A stretch of DNA of 64,000 nucleotides, from the NCBI GenBank assembly GCA_020248785.1, contig JADCGX010000001.1, positions 56,449 to 120,448 of the forward strand, in the 5' to 3' direction. The position numbers and the translations under genes are program-made. Shown one piece after another: positions 22,068 to 32,917 of this stretch. The notes beneath the pieces are model-generated. The model saw only the letters and a program-made list of their open reading frames with translations. It did no database searches and had not been told where the DNA came from. Positions within the stretch are counted from its first letter, which is position 1. Each line of letters begins with the position of its first letter. The stretch comes from Burkholderiales bacterium (GTDB lineage Bacteria; Pseudomonadota; Gammaproteobacteria; Burkholderiales; Burkholderiaceae_F).

Positions 22068-23939
22068 TTAGGTCGTAAGCCGCTGCACCAGCGCCTGGCG
22101 CGTGGCCTCCAGTTGCGCCGGCAGGTTGTGCCGCAGCGTCGCAAACAGTTCTTTGTGCGACTCGAGCTCTTTTTGCCAGTCCGCCGCATGGACGCTCGTG
22201 ATGCGCTCGAACTGCGCAGCGTCGAAGCTGATGCCCTGCCAGTTGAGGTCGGTATAGCGCGGGCTAACGCCCAGCGCGTGTTCGGCGCCCACCTCACGGC
22301 CTTCGATGCGATCGACCATCCATGCCAGCACGCGCATGTTGTCGGCAAAGCCCGGCCATACGAACTTGCCGTTCTCGTCGGTGCGGAACCAGTTGACGCA
22401 AAAGATCTTCGGCAGCTTGGCGCCACTGGCGGCGAGCTTTTCGCCGAGCTTTTCACCGATAGCCAGCCAGTGGCCGAAATGCTCGGCCATGTTGTAGCCG
22501 CAGAACGGCAGCATCGCGAACGGATCGCGCCGCAGCACGCCCTGCGCGCCGGCCTGGGCGGCGGTGGTCTCGCTGCCCATGGTGGCGGCCATGTACACGC
22601 CCTCGGTCCAGTTGCGCGCCTCGGTCACCAGCGGCACGGTGGTCGAGCGGCGGCCGCCGAACACGAACGCGTCGATCGGCACACCGGCCGGGTTCTCCCA
22701 GTCCGCGTCGATCGAGGGGCACTGGTTGGCGGCCACGGTGAAGCGCGCGTTCGGATGCGCTGCCTTGCGGCCGGCCTTGCCGTCCTCCGGAGTCCAGTCC
22801 TTGCCCTGCCAGTCGATCAGATGCGCAGGCGCCGCGCCCATCCCCTCCCACCACACGTCGCCGTCGTCGGTGAGCGCGACGTTGGTGAAGATGACGTTTT
22901 CCTTGAGCATCGCCATCGCGTTGGCGTTGGTCTTCTCGCTCGTGCCCGGGGCGACACCAAAGCAGCCGGCCTCGGGGTTGATCGCATACAGACGGCCGTC
23001 ATCGCCCGGCTTGATCCACGCGATGTCCTCGCCAATGGTCGTCACCTTCCAGCCCGGCATGCTGGCCGGTGGAATGAGCATGGCGAAGTTGGTCTTGCCG
23101 CAAGCCGACGGAAATGCCGCGGCCACGTGGTACTTCTTGCCCGCGGGGCTGGTGACACCGAGGATCAGCATGTGCTCGGCCAGCCAGCCCTGGTCCCGGC
23201 CCATGGTGCTGGCGATGCGCAGCGCAAAGCACTTCTTGCCCAGCAGCGCGTTGCCGCCGTAGCCCGAGCCGAAGCTCCAGATCTCGCGCGTCTTGGGATA
23301 GTGGACGATGTACTTGGTCGGGTTGCACGGCCACGCCACGTCGCTCTCGCCCGCGGCCAGCGGTTTGCCAACCGAGTGCACGCAGGGCACGAACTCGCCG
23401 TGCTCGCCCAGCACGTCGTAAACGGCGCGGCCCATGCGCGTCATCATGCGCATGTTGACGACGACATACGCGCTGTCGGAGAGCTCCACGCCGATGTGAG
23501 CGATATGCGAGCCCAAAGGCCCCATCGAAAACGGGATCACGTACATGGTGCGCCCGCGCATGCAGCCGGCAAACAGGCCGTCGAGCTTGCCTCGCATCTC
23601 GGCCGGGTCCATCCAGTTGTTGGTGGGGCCAGCTTCTTCCTTGGTGTCGGTGCAGATGAAGGTGCGGTCTTCCACCCGCGCGACATCGCTGGGATCGGAC
23701 CACGCGAGATACGAATTGGGGCGCTTGGCGGGGTTCAGCCGCTTCATCGTCCCCGCGCGCACCATCTCCTCGCACAGTCGGTCGTACTCGGCCTGCGAGC
23801 CGTCGGCCCACACAATGCGATCGGGCCGCGTCAGTGCGGCCACCTCGGCCACCCAGGCCACGAGGCGCCGGTTCTTCACGTAGGACGGCGCGTCCACGGA
23901 CGGCCACTGGCGACGGGGCTCAGACAAGACTGCGCTCAT
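22068..23939 (-). CDS. pckG: phosphoenolpyruvate carboxykinase (GTP)
   Basis: Converts oxaloacetate plus GTP to PEP, CO2 and GDP, the entry step of gluconeogenesis. 623 residues. The P-loop with the reactive cysteine is [13 protein letters not shown] (Cys280), the second kinase motif is [13 protein letters not shown], and the GTP-type signatures [17 protein letters not shown] and [13 protein letters not shown] are present. The ATP-type enzyme lacks these. ATG 23939 has GGAGAG ten bases upstream. It is monocistronic. Confidence 0.97.
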   Translation of the reverse strand: MSAVLSEPRRQWPSVDAPSYVKNRRLVAWVAEVAALTRPDRIVWADGSQAEYDRLCEEMVRAGTMKRLNPAKRPNSYLAWSDPSDVARVEDRTFICTDTKEEAGPTNNWMDPAEMRGKLDGLFAGCMRGRTMYVIPFSMGPLGSHIAHIGVELSDSAYVVVNMRMMTRMGRAVYDVLGEHGEFVPCVHSVGKPLAAGESDVAWPCNPTKYIVHYPKTREIWSFGSGYGGNALLGKKCFALRIASTMGRDQGWLAEHMLILGVTSPAGKKYHVAAAFPSACGKTNFAMLIPPASMPGWKVTTIGEDIAWIKPGDDGRLYAINPEAGCFGVAPGTSEKTNANAMAMLKENVIFTNVALTDDGDVWWEGMGAAPAHLIDWQGKDWTPEDGKAGRKAAHPNARFTVAANQCPSIDADWENPAGVPIDAFVFGGRRSTTVPLVTEARNWTEGVYMAATMGSETTAAQAGAQGVLRRDPFAMLPFCGYNMAEHFGHWLAIGEKLGEKLAASGAKLPKIFCVNWFRTDENGKFVWPGFADNMRVLAWMVDRIEGREVGAEHALGVSPRYTDLNWQGISFDAAQFERITSVHAADWQKELESHKELFATLRHNLPAQLEATRQALVQRLTT

Positions 23940-24522
23940 TTTCTGGGACTCTCCTGATGAACGATGGGGCCGGCGTCCGAGCGCTGTTCTGTGAGGGCTC
24001 ACGCCGCGGACCATCACCGCCGCGGTGGATCGACCTCTCGCGCGCTCGAACGCGTTTGTCTCCGATGTGTTCTGTCGTTGTTCTGTGTTGTCCGGTCCCC
24101 GTGCCATCCTCAGCGCTGCAACCGGCCCTTGACGCTCGGGTTCTTGACCGCGCAGGCAGCAAAGTGGCCCAACAGCAAGTCAGTTTACCCCTCGACGGGT
24201 TATGCCCGACATATCGGACCGGGCGTGCGTTTCCCCGGCGGACCGCACGGGCGGAGCCGCATTGGTCATCGGGCATTGGGCATTAGGCATTGGGCATTAG
24301 GCATTGGGCATTGCAACAGACCGATGCCGTGTGCGCGCCAGGTGCGGCCAGCCTCTGGCGCCCACACCTTGTCGCGCCGACGCGCTGTCTGCGAGCGGTG
24401 GGTGAGCGGTGGGCGCACACTGGGCAAACGACGCGAGGCGCGGTGCCCGTCAGCAACGCAATCGGCGCAAAGCTGACCGCACTGCTGGTCACGAGTCAGC
24501 CGCAATCGCTGTCGGAGCGCGC
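23940..24522. other. pckG leader and repeat-bearing non-coding stretch
   Basis: About 580 bases upstream of pckG with no convincing gene. It holds the pckG promoter region and the heptamer repeat at 24271-24312. The non-coding character continues through the inverted-repeat element to the tetR start at 24845. Confidence 0.5.
24271..24312. repeat. heptamer tandem repeat (GGGCATT/AGGCATT, six units)
   Basis: Six consecutive 7-bp units read GGGCATT, GGGCATT, AGGCATT, GGGCATT, AGGCATT, GGGCATT. Only the first base varies. It lies in non-coding DNA about 330 bp upstream of pckG and is likely to vary in copy number through replication slippage. Confidence 0.9.
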
Positions 24523-24795
24523 GAGCCCGGACGTTTCATCAGGGACGGGAAATTTGCGCGGATGCGTGCGCGAGCCAGATTGGACCACAGGCAGGCAGCC
24601 GATCCACGCAGGCATCGGCGAGCCCTTGAGCGCATGCTGGCCGCGCGGCGCCTGCCCGCGCGAAGTCGAAGGCGCCGCGCAAGCCCGCGTCGCCCGCTCG
24701 GACCAACGTGATTCTGTCCAAGCATGACTTCCCCACGCCGGCTACAGCATGAGAATCGCCGCCTGGGGGCGACTCGGTGAAAATTCCCGGCCAGA
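24523..24795. mobile_element. MITE-like element, family A, degraded copy
   Basis: Starts GAGCCCGGACGTTTCATCAG and ends with a degraded mirror (GGTGAAAATTCCCGGCCA). Over its first 165 bases or so, and at its right end, it is clearly related to the element at 31028-31279: shared blocks include TTTGCGCGGATGC, GCGCGAGCCAGATTG, GGCATCGGCGAGC and the right-end GGGGCGAC. It has no coding capacity. Lying just upstream of tetR, it may carry or disturb that gene's promoter. Confidence 0.75.
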
Positions 24796-24844
24796 CGCCC
24801 GCGGCTCCTAGAATCCGCCTTTACGCAGCGATCGACCTGTCACC

Positions 24845-25483
24845 GTGCCCCTGAGCAGCGCCAGACACCGAGAGCCCCCCGCCGCGCCGTTGTCGTTTCG
24901 CGACCGCCAGTTCTTGGCGCGCGAGGAAGCGATCCTCGACGCCGCGAACCAGCTGCTCGCGCAGCGCGGTTTCGAGTTGATGTCGATGGACGACCTGGCG
25001 GCCGCCGTAGGAATTGCCAAGGGCAGCCTGTACAAGCACTTCGAATCCAAGGAGCAGTTGGCCGCCGCCTCGATGACGCGGCTGCTGCGGCGCATCGAAG
25101 CGCAGCTCGTGCAGCAGGACCGCAAGCTGTCGGCGCGGTCGCGGCTCGAGTCCCTGCTGCGTTGGACGCTGCGCGAGCGGGCAGCCGGTCGCATGCCGCT
25201 GTTGCCCTCCACCGACCAGTCGGTACAGCAGGCGCTGATGAGTAACGCCAGTTATACGGCCGCGCTCAGCGATGCGGGCAACGCGCTGGCCGAACTCGTC
25301 GAGGACGGCATGCAGGCCGGAGAGTTGCGCCAGGACCTGCCGGCGCCCGTGCTGCTGTTCACCATCTACGCGCGCTCGTGCGATCCCAGCTTTGACTTCC
25401 TCCGCGCCAGCGGCGAGTGGAGCGACGAGCAGGTCATCGAGTTCATGCTCGCGACCTGCTTCGACGGCTTGGCGCGCAAGTAG
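24845..25483 (+). CDS. TetR-family transcriptional regulator
   Basis: 212 residues. The N-terminal helix-turn-helix (MSMDDLAAAVGIAKGSLYKH, about 46-65, then FESKEQL) is typical of TetR. The C-terminal ligand domain is not informative about the inducer. The start is GTG 24845, about 50 bp after the inverted-repeat element. No obvious target gene adjoins; the neighbour csp is convergent. Confidence 0.92.
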   Translation: MPLSSARHREPPAAPLSFRDRQFLAREEAILDAANQLLAQRGFELMSMDDLAAAVGIAKGSLYKHFESKEQLAAASMTRLLRRIEAQLVQQDRKLSARSRLESLLRWTLRERAAGRMPLLPSTDQSVQQALMSNASYTAALSDAGNALAELVEDGMQAGELRQDLPAPVLLFTIYARSCDPSFDFLRASGEWSDEQVIEFMLATCFDGLARK

Positions 25484-25504
25484 CGTCACGCGCGCGCCGG
25501 ATCA

Positions 25505-25538
25505 GTGAAAAGGGGCCGGCACTGCCGGCCCTTTTCAC
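25505..25538. terminator. bidirectional terminator between tetR and csp
   Basis: GTGAAAAGGGGCCGGCA pairs with TGCCGGCCCTTTTCAC with one bulged G. The arms carry A and T runs on both sides, so it can stop transcription from tetR (plus) and from csp through the inserted element (minus). Confidence 0.8.
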
Positions 25539-25556
25539 TTGACGCGTCAATCGTTC

Positions 25557-25736
25557 AACCTAAAAACCGCAGTTGACGGCCGCAAGACGCACCAGGTCGC
25601 TGTCGCGACTGAAATACTTGAGCGGCGGTCGATCACCGGTTTGGAACTGTTCCGCAGTCGCGAGAATTGCCCGGAAAGCCGCGCCAACACTCGATCTGCA
25701 TTGTTTGGCAGCAATGACAACTGCGGTTTCTAGGTT
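25557..25736. mobile_element. 180-bp MITE-like element, family B
   Basis: Bounded by 19-bp inverted repeats: AACCTAAAAACCGCAGTTG at 25557-25575 and CAACTGCGGTTTCTAGGTT at 25718-25736, with one mismatch. The interior has no plausible gene. Its right end overlaps the last base of the csp stop codon. Size and termini suggest a non-autonomous element moved by a transposase encoded elsewhere. Confidence 0.75.
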
Positions 25737-25942
25737 CATCCGAGCGGCATGATCTCCACGGCCTGAGGTCCTTTTTGACCCTGCTGTACCTGATACTCGA
25801 CGCGCTGGTTTTCCTTCAGCGTGCGAAAGCCCTTGGCCTTGATCCCGCTGTAGTGCGCGAACAGGTCCGCGCCGCCGTCGTCCGGCTTGATGAAGCCGAA
25901 GCCCTTGGTCTCGTTGAACCATTTCACAGTGCCTGTTGCCAT
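25736..25942 (-). CDS. cold-shock-domain protein (CspA family)
   Basis: A 68-residue single-domain RNA chaperone. RNP1 is KGFGFI at 13-18, and RNP2 is DLFAHY at 26-31 with Ala in place of the more common Val. The start MATGTVKWFNETKGFGFIKP is canonical. The TGA stop abuts a MITE-like element, so the last residues (EIMPLG) may have been altered by insertion. About 295 bases without a gene lie upstream; a long leader would be usual for this family. Confidence 0.95.
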   Translation of the reverse strand: MATGTVKWFNETKGFGFIKPDDGGADLFAHYSGIKAKGFRTLKENQRVEYQVQQGQKGPQAVEIMPLG

Positions 25943-26237
25943 TGCTGTACTCGTCGTTGAGAAGAACGCGGGATGCGCCCGCGCGCGCGCAAGCGATTGA
26001 TGCGGGTCAGCTGGGGAGCACTACGACGCAGACTGCAGCAACTGCAGAGAGGAGCACGAGCACTTGGAACCAGTTCGGGTGTGTTGACGCAGAAATCGCG
26101 GCTGCGAGAACAAGCTACCCCAAGGACTGGAGCTCCGCTAGTAGATTTTGCGAGCAAACTCGCCCTGCATACCGCATAAACGCAAGGCGCCTCGCAGGCG
26201 CAGGCCACGTCGTCGGGTTGCTAAACGGTTGCCTCAG

Positions 26238-27248
26238 CTACAGCGCGGGCCGCGATCGCCACGCCGCGAGCAGCTGCGCTTCGCGCTCGGTCGACAAACC
26301 AACGCTCGCGCCTGCCACGCAAACGGGCGTGGACCGCGCCCACGCCAGCGTGTCGGCGATGGTCTCGCGCATCGGCCGTGTAACCAGCCCCGTGGCAAGC
26401 GCGCGGGCCACCGACACCTCGTTCATCGCCGCACCCCGCGGACCGACCCACAGCGGCAGGTCGGTCCACGGTGCCACGCCCTGCGCCAACAGGAAGTCGG
26501 CGTCGAGCCAATGCACACGAGTCGCCACTCCGCTGACCTCGGCGCAGGCATGCAGCAGATCGCCGAGCGTGGTCGCGGCACCGGCGGGCCCCGTCACATT
26601 GAATGCGCCCTGCCCGCCGCGCAGCGCCGCCTGCAGCATCCACTGCGCGAGATCGCGCGCATCGATGAACTGCACCGGATAGGTGGACGGCGCGGGCGCA
26701 ATCACGTCGCCACCACGCGCGATCCGCAGCGGCCAGTAGGTGAAGCGCCCGGTCGGATCGAACGGCCCGACGATCAGGCCCGGCCGCGCGATCAGCGCGG
26801 CGGCGCCGAACACCGCAGCCGCCTCACGCTCGCAAGCCGCCTTCAGCGCGCCATAGTGCGCCATGACCTCCTCCGTGGCGGGGTCCGTCAGCGCGGCCAG
26901 CGGCGTGATCTCGTCGAGCCCGGCTGCGGCAAAGCCGTCGTACACGCTGATGCTCGAGACGAACACATAGCGCCCCACACGCCCCGCCAGCGCGTCACAG
27001 GCGGCACGCACGACGCGTGGCACATAGCCACACAGGTCGAAGACGACGTCCCAGTCGCGTCCCCGCAGTTGCGCCAGTCCGTCGCCCAGACGTGGATCGC
27101 GGTCGCCGCGCAGTTGCTCGAGGTCCGGATACGCGGCCGGATCGCCGCGCCCGCGATTAAGCAGCGTCACCTCGTGCCCCGCCACGCGCAGCGCATCGAC
27201 CAGATGCCGGCCGAGAAAGCGGGTGCCGCCGAGGACGAGCGCCTTCAT
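26238..27248 (-). CDS. NAD-dependent epimerase/dehydratase (extended SDR)
   Basis: 336 residues. The N-terminal nucleotide motif MKALVLGGTRFLGRHLVDAL, the following NRG, FVSSISVYDG and the catalytic YxxxK (HYGALK) place it with extended short-chain dehydrogenases acting on sugar nucleotides or similar substrates. The substrate is unknown. Its ATG overlaps the stop of the AbrB-type permease (ATGA), so the two are co-translated. Confidence 0.88.
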   Translation of the reverse strand: MKALVLGGTRFLGRHLVDALRVAGHEVTLLNRGRGDPAAYPDLEQLRGDRDPRLGDGLAQLRGRDWDVVFDLCGYVPRVVRAACDALAGRVGRYVFVSSISVYDGFAAAGLDEITPLAALTDPATEEVMAHYGALKAACEREAAAVFGAAALIARPGLIVGPFDPTGRFTYWPLRIARGGDVIAPAPSTYPVQFIDARDLAQWMLQAALRGGQGAFNVTGPAGAATTLGDLLHACAEVSGVATRVHWLDADFLLAQGVAPWTDLPLWVGPRGAAMNEVSVARALATGLVTRPMRETIADTLAWARSTPVCVAGASVGLSTEREAQLLAAWRSRPAL

Positions 27249-28378
27249 GCCTGCCCTCGCCCCGCGGCCCGCCGGGCGAGCAGACGCAGCAGCCGATACA
27301 GCGGACCAATCAGCAGCACCACCAGCGTCATGCGGATCGCGTGGTAGGCAGTGACGACCGGCGCGCCGAGCTTCAGCAGCTTGGCTGTCAGCGCCATCTC
27401 GCCGATGCCGCCCGGTGTGGTCGCCAGCACGGCGGTTGCCACCGCCATGCCGGCCCAGGCCGACATCGCCCACCCGAACAAAGCGGCCACGCCGAGGTAG
27501 CCCAGGGTCACCAGCGTTACCGCCGCGAGGTAGCGCGGCGCGGCGCGGAAGAACTCGGGCGAGAAGCGGGTGCCCAGCGCAATGCCAATCAAGAGCTGCC
27601 CGCCGTTGAGCACCGGCGTCGGCAGGGATGACAGCGTCATGCCGCCGCCGGTCAGCGCCGCCGCCACCAGGAGCGGGCCGATCATGAACACATTGGGCGC
27701 GCCAAAGCGCAGCAGCACCACCGCGCCCCCGCCGGTGACGGCCACCAAGACCGCGAAGCCCGCCCAGTTGAACACCTGCGCGGCCGGCTCGTACGGGTCC
27801 GCGCCCTGCACGCCGGCGAACTGCAGCGCGAAAGGCACGATCAGCGCCACCAGCAGGATGCGCAGGCTGTGCGCGGCCGCCACGCGATCGACGCGGGCGC
27901 CGTGGCGCTCGGCCTGCGCCGCCATCTCGCTCGCGCCACCGATGGCCATTGCAAAGAACGCCGTGGTGCCCGACTCACGGGTCAGGCGCTTGACGACCCA
28001 GGCGCCCGCCAACCCGAGCAGCAGCATGAACACGGTGGTGCAGAGCACCCAGGGCGCCAGGCGCAGCACCTCGCGGATCACCTCCGGCGTGAAGTACAGG
28101 CCGAGCGCCACGCCGATGATCCACTGACCAGTGTCACGCGCAAACGGCAGCGCGGGCAGATGCGCGCCGGCGATGTTCACCGCGGCGATGGCCAGCAGCG
28201 CACCGGTGAACCACGGCAGCGGCAGATAAGTCCAGAGCGCCAATGCAGCACCGAGCAGCGCGACACCGAGCGTCAACGCCAGGCGTGGCAGCGAGGCCAA
28301 TGGCGAAGGCGCAGCCGTGTCGGCTGGCAAACCCGTAGGGCTGGCCGGGGCACCGGAAACGGACTCGGGCCCGACCAC
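27245..28378 (-). CDS. AbrB-family membrane protein (duplicated AbrB-type permease)
   Basis: A 377-residue, highly hydrophobic protein with about ten membrane helices in two related halves. Each half contains the repeat GQWIIGVALGLYFTPE / GGQLLIGIALGTRFSPE and a later glycine-rich loop (AIGGASEMAAQA / TTPGGIGEMALTA). This is the membrane 'AbrB duplication' family, often mislabelled ammonia monooxygenase or regulator. The function is unproven, probably transport. The start is GTG, 4 bp after the hydrolase stop. Confidence 0.85.
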   Translation of the reverse strand: MVGPESVSGAPASPTGLPADTAAPSPLASLPRLALTLGVALLGAALALWTYLPLPWFTGALLAIAAVNIAGAHLPALPFARDTGQWIIGVALGLYFTPEVIREVLRLAPWVLCTTVFMLLLGLAGAWVVKRLTRESGTTAFFAMAIGGASEMAAQAERHGARVDRVAAAHSLRILLVALIVPFALQFAGVQGADPYEPAAQVFNWAGFAVLVAVTGGGAVVLLRFGAPNVFMIGPLLVAAALTGGGMTLSSLPTPVLNGGQLLIGIALGTRFSPEFFRAAPRYLAAVTLVTLGYLGVAALFGWAMSAWAGMAVATAVLATTPGGIGEMALTAKLLKLGAPVVTAYHAIRMTLVVLLIGPLYRLLRLLARRAAGRGQA

Positions 28379-28382
28379 GGTC

Positions 28383-29399
28383 TTAGTGAAGTGGCTGCGC
28401 GTGCACAGGCCGCGCGGGCAGGGGCTGCGTGCCGACGCTCACCACACCGGCCGCAACGGTCGGCGGCACGGAGGCACTGGAAACCGCACGGGTGCCGGCG
28501 CGCGTGGTCACTCGACTGGCTGCGAGGGTCGCAAACTGGTGCAGCGCGTCGCCATAGTCGCTGGCCGCCATCGACAGCGCGCCACGATGCGAGGCGCCGT
28601 CGATCTTGATCACGCGCTTGTACTCGTCGGGCACCTTGCGCGCCGCGGTGTGCAGCCGGTCGCTCATCGTGTGCGGCACGATCGAATCCGCCGTGCCGTG
28701 CACGAACAGCAGCGGCTTGTCGACGCTGCCGATGCGGCGTTCGGAATCGAAGTCATTGGTCACGGCCAGTTGCAGGAACGGCAGCCAGCCCCAGCGCATT
28801 GTGCGCAACAGATCCGGGATGCTGGTGAAGGACGACTCCACCACCAGGCCGGCGATTGCCTCGCCGCCCACCTCATCGATGCTGATCGCCAGCGCGATGG
28901 CCACTGCACCGCCCAGAGAGTACGCGTAGACGATGCGGCGGGCCGGATCGGGCTCGCGCCGCACCAGCTCCGCGTACGCCAGGCGCGCGTCCTCGATGGC
29001 GCTCTGCTCCGACGGCGGGATCAAGGTGGAGCGTCCGAAGCCGCGGTAGTCCAGGGCCAGCACGTTGTAGCCCAGCGCGTGCAGCCGCTCGATGCAGGCC
29101 GCATTGCAATATAGGTTGTGGCGCGCGCCATGCAGGTAGAGCACGGTCGGCGCAGCGGGCTTCGACGCCGCCGGGTACCACACGTGCACGCGGTCCTGCC
29201 CGGTGACGCCCCCGCCGGGCACCGCGAGGTCGAACTCGGCCGCGCCGTCGGGCGCATCACGGCCATCGACGCGCAGCGCCGCCTCGTGCTGGAAGAGCGT
29301 GCGCCGCTCCCATTGGTCGAGCGAAGAGCAGCCGGCGACGATGCCACTGGCAAACGCCGCAACCAAGACGGACAGGACAAGCTTGCGGCGCAAAAGCAT
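28383..29399 (-). CDS. alpha/beta-hydrolase lipoprotein
   Basis: 338 residues. The lipoprotein signal ends IVAGC (Cys24). The fold shows LYLHGARHNLY (oxyanion region), nucleophile Ser161 in YAYSLGGAVA, Asp238 in VHGTADSIVP and His271 in DGASHRG. It resembles BEM46/FrsA-like serine hydrolases; the substrate is unknown. The C-terminal 45 residues are low complexity. It lies 121 bp after tctA and 4 bp before the AbrB-type gene. Confidence 0.87.
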   Translation of the reverse strand: MLLRRKLVLSVLVAAFASGIVAGCSSLDQWERRTLFQHEAALRVDGRDAPDGAAEFDLAVPGGGVTGQDRVHVWYPAASKPAAPTVLYLHGARHNLYCNAACIERLHALGYNVLALDYRGFGRSTLIPPSEQSAIEDARLAYAELVRREPDPARRIVYAYSLGGAVAIALAISIDEVGGEAIAGLVVESSFTSIPDLLRTMRWGWLPFLQLAVTNDFDSERRIGSVDKPLLFVHGTADSIVPHTMSDRLHTAARKVPDEYKRVIKIDGASHRGALSMAASDYGDALHQFATLAASRVTTRAGTRAVSSASVPPTVAAGVVSVGTQPLPARPVHAQPLH

Positions 29400-29520
29400 C
29401 GAAGGGCGCGTAGCGGACAATGAAAATCGAACCCGCTTGACGAGGCAAATCAACGAGGCAACAGTGAACCCGCTGACAAAGCGACCGCAAGCCTGACGCG
29501 TTGTGCTGCCGCGAACCGCG

Positions 29521-31020
<1,500 letters not shown>

Positions 31021-31027
31021 GCCCTGA

Positions 31028-31279
31028 CTAGCCCGGATGTTTCATCAGGGACGCGGGATTTGCGCGGATGCCCGCGCGAGCCAGATTGCGCGAGAGGGGC
31101 GCAGCCGATGCCCGTAGGCATCGGCGAGCACTTGAGCGCAATGTGGCCGCGCGGGCGCCGCGCAAACCCGCGTAGCCCCGGCCGTCCAAAGTGGCTTGGG
31201 CCAAGTGCAGGCGACCGCCGCGGCTTCCAGAGGCAGATCGTGGATGCACGGGGGCGACCTGGTGAAACATCCGGGCTAG
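31028..31279. mobile_element. MITE-like element, family A, intact copy inside the tct operon
   Basis: 252 bp bounded by 21-bp inverted repeats starting CTAGCCCGGATGTTTCATCA, with one mismatch. An internal perfect 9-bp stem (GCCGATGCC / GGCATCGGC) lies at 31104-31125. No gene inside. It lies between tctB and tctA: the CTA of its right terminus is read on the minus strand as the tctB TAG stop, and its left terminus is 7 bp from the tctA ATG. Confidence 0.85.
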
Positions 31280-31800
31280 ATCCCCGCCGCGCCGAGCACC
31301 GGCTTGAGCCAGCCCGCCGGCAGGTTGACGTTCAGCAGGTGGACGAAGAACACGAAGATCGCCAGCGCCACCGCCAAGCCGAGCAGCGCATCGCGCAGTG
31401 GCCGCCGGCTGCCGAAGCCGCGCGCCACGCCGACGAACAGGGCCGCGGCCGCGATCACGAAGCCGGCGGTGTTGATGAGCAGCAACTGCGCCGCCAGAGC
31501 GGCGCTGACCCAGGCGAAGCCGGCGCCGTGAAACGCGTGCTCGCCGCGCGCGGTCGGCTCGGGCTCGGCCTGGCGCCAGCCGCCGGTCAGCCGCTCGCCG
31601 AGCAGCCACAGCCCCACCCCCACGAGGCCGACGCCGACCAGCGTCGGCATCGCGCCGGGCCCCACGCCGGAGAATCCGCCGGTCGCCGGCATGCGCCCGG
31701 CCACCGCGAGCACGAAGGCGCCCAGCGCGAGCAGCGCCAGCGACAGCGCCAGCTCGACGAGCGCGGCGCGCCGGCGCTGGCCCTCGGCCCGGATGACCAC
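31276..31800 (-). CDS. tctB: tripartite tricarboxylate transporter, small membrane subunit TctB
   Basis: 174 residues with four membrane helices, the second one reading GVGPGAMPTLVGVGLVGVGL; this is the TctB pattern. It partners TctA. The start is GTG 31800, 6 bp after tctC. The reading frame ends on a TAG inside the terminal repeat of the inserted element, so the natural C terminus may have been lost or replaced by the final residues GAAGI. Confidence 0.9.
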   Translation of the reverse strand: MVIRAEGQRRRAALVELALSLALLALGAFVLAVAGRMPATGGFSGVGPGAMPTLVGVGLVGVGLWLLGERLTGGWRQAEPEPTARGEHAFHGAGFAWVSAALAAQLLLINTAGFVIAAAALFVGVARGFGSRRPLRDALLGLAVALAIFVFFVHLLNVNLPAGWLKPVLGAAGI

Positions 31801-31806
31801 GGCGCG

Positions 31807-32775
31807 CTACGTCTTGACCAGCCCGAGCGACTCGAGGATGCCGCCGACGCGCTTGCTGTCCTCGTCGATGAACGCCTTGTACTGATCGCCCGGCAGGAAC
31901 CAGGCCTGCCAGCCGTTCTTCTGCAGGCTGTCCTTCCAGGCCGGCGTCTCGGTGGCGGCGCGCACCATGTTCACCAGCGCGTCGCGCTGCGCCGGCGTGA
32001 TGCCCGGCGCGCCGAACACGCCGCGCCAGTTGCCCAGCACCACGTTGATGCCCTGCTCGCGCAGCGTCGGCACGCCTTCTTCGCGGGCGTCGCCCGACAC
32101 CGCCAGCGCGCGCATGCGGCCGCTCTTGATGTGCTCGGAGAACTCCGACAGGCCCGACACGCCGGCGGCCACGTGGCCGCCGATGATCGCGGCCACCGCC
32201 TCGCCGCCGCCCTTGAAGGCGACGTAGTTGACCTTGGTCGGATCGCCGCCGGTGGCACGCGCCATCAGGCCGATCAGGATGTGGTCGCTGCCGCCGGCCG
32301 AGCCGCCGCCCCAGGACACCGCGCCGGGGTTGGCCTTGAAGGCGTTCATCAGGTCGCCGACGGTCTTGTGCGGCGACTTGGCCGGCACCACCACCACCAG
32401 GTTCTCGGTGGTCAGACGCGCGATCGGCGTGACCTGGTCGAGCCCGACCGGCGACTTGTTCAGGATGATGCCGCCCACCATCACCATGCCGCCCATCATC
32501 AGCGCGTGGGGGTCGCCCTTGGCGGCGTTGATGAACTGCGCCAGGCCGATGGTGCCGGCCGCACCGCCCTTGTTGTCGAACTGCACGTTACTCACGACCT
32601 TGGCCGCCTGCAGGGCCGCGGCCAGGGCGCGGCCGGTGCTGTCCCAACCGCCGCCGGGGTTGGCCGGGATCATCATCTTGATGGCGGGAGCCGCCTGCGC
32701 CCGGGCGAGGCCGGGCAGGACCAGCGGGGCCGCCACGGCGGCGGCCACGGCGGCCGAGAACTGACGACGCTTCAT
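31807..32775 (-). CDS. tctC: tripartite tricarboxylate transporter substrate-binding protein (Bug/TctC)
   Basis: Periplasmic binding protein of 322 residues. The leader MKRRQFSAAVAAAVAAPLVL resembles a Tat signal (twin Arg) and ends near ARAQA. The mature part shows Bug-family features (PANPGGGWDSTGRALA, FDNKGGAAGTIGLAQF, SWGGGSAGGSDHI). It captures a carboxylate for TctAB. The adjacent CoA-transferase suggests the imported acid is activated as a CoA thioester; its identity is unknown. Confidence 0.95.
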   Translation of the reverse strand: MKRRQFSAAVAAAVAAPLVLPGLARAQAAPAIKMMIPANPGGGWDSTGRALAAALQAAKVVSNVQFDNKGGAAGTIGLAQFINAAKGDPHALMMGGMVMVGGIILNKSPVGLDQVTPIARLTTENLVVVVPAKSPHKTVGDLMNAFKANPGAVSWGGGSAGGSDHILIGLMARATGGDPTKVNYVAFKGGGEAVAAIIGGHVAAGVSGLSEFSEHIKSGRMRALAVSGDAREEGVPTLREQGINVVLGNWRGVFGAPGITPAQRDALVNMVRAATETPAWKDSLQKNGWQAWFLPGDQYKAFIDEDSKRVGGILESLGLVKT

Positions 32776-32917
32776 TGCTTTGTCTCCTCGGATCGGAATG
32801 CCGCGCCCGGCTCGTGTCATCTTGTTGCCATCGGTGCGGACTGCGGGCCATGCTAGCAGCGCAGTCGCGCCGGGGCACGCCGGGCCGCGCGGCTTCGGTG
32901 CGGCCGCAACGGCGCGC

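Noticed and set aside
22113..23957. A 614-codon plus-strand frame
   Set aside because: Exactly antisense to pckG and made of His/Arg/Ala-rich sequence.
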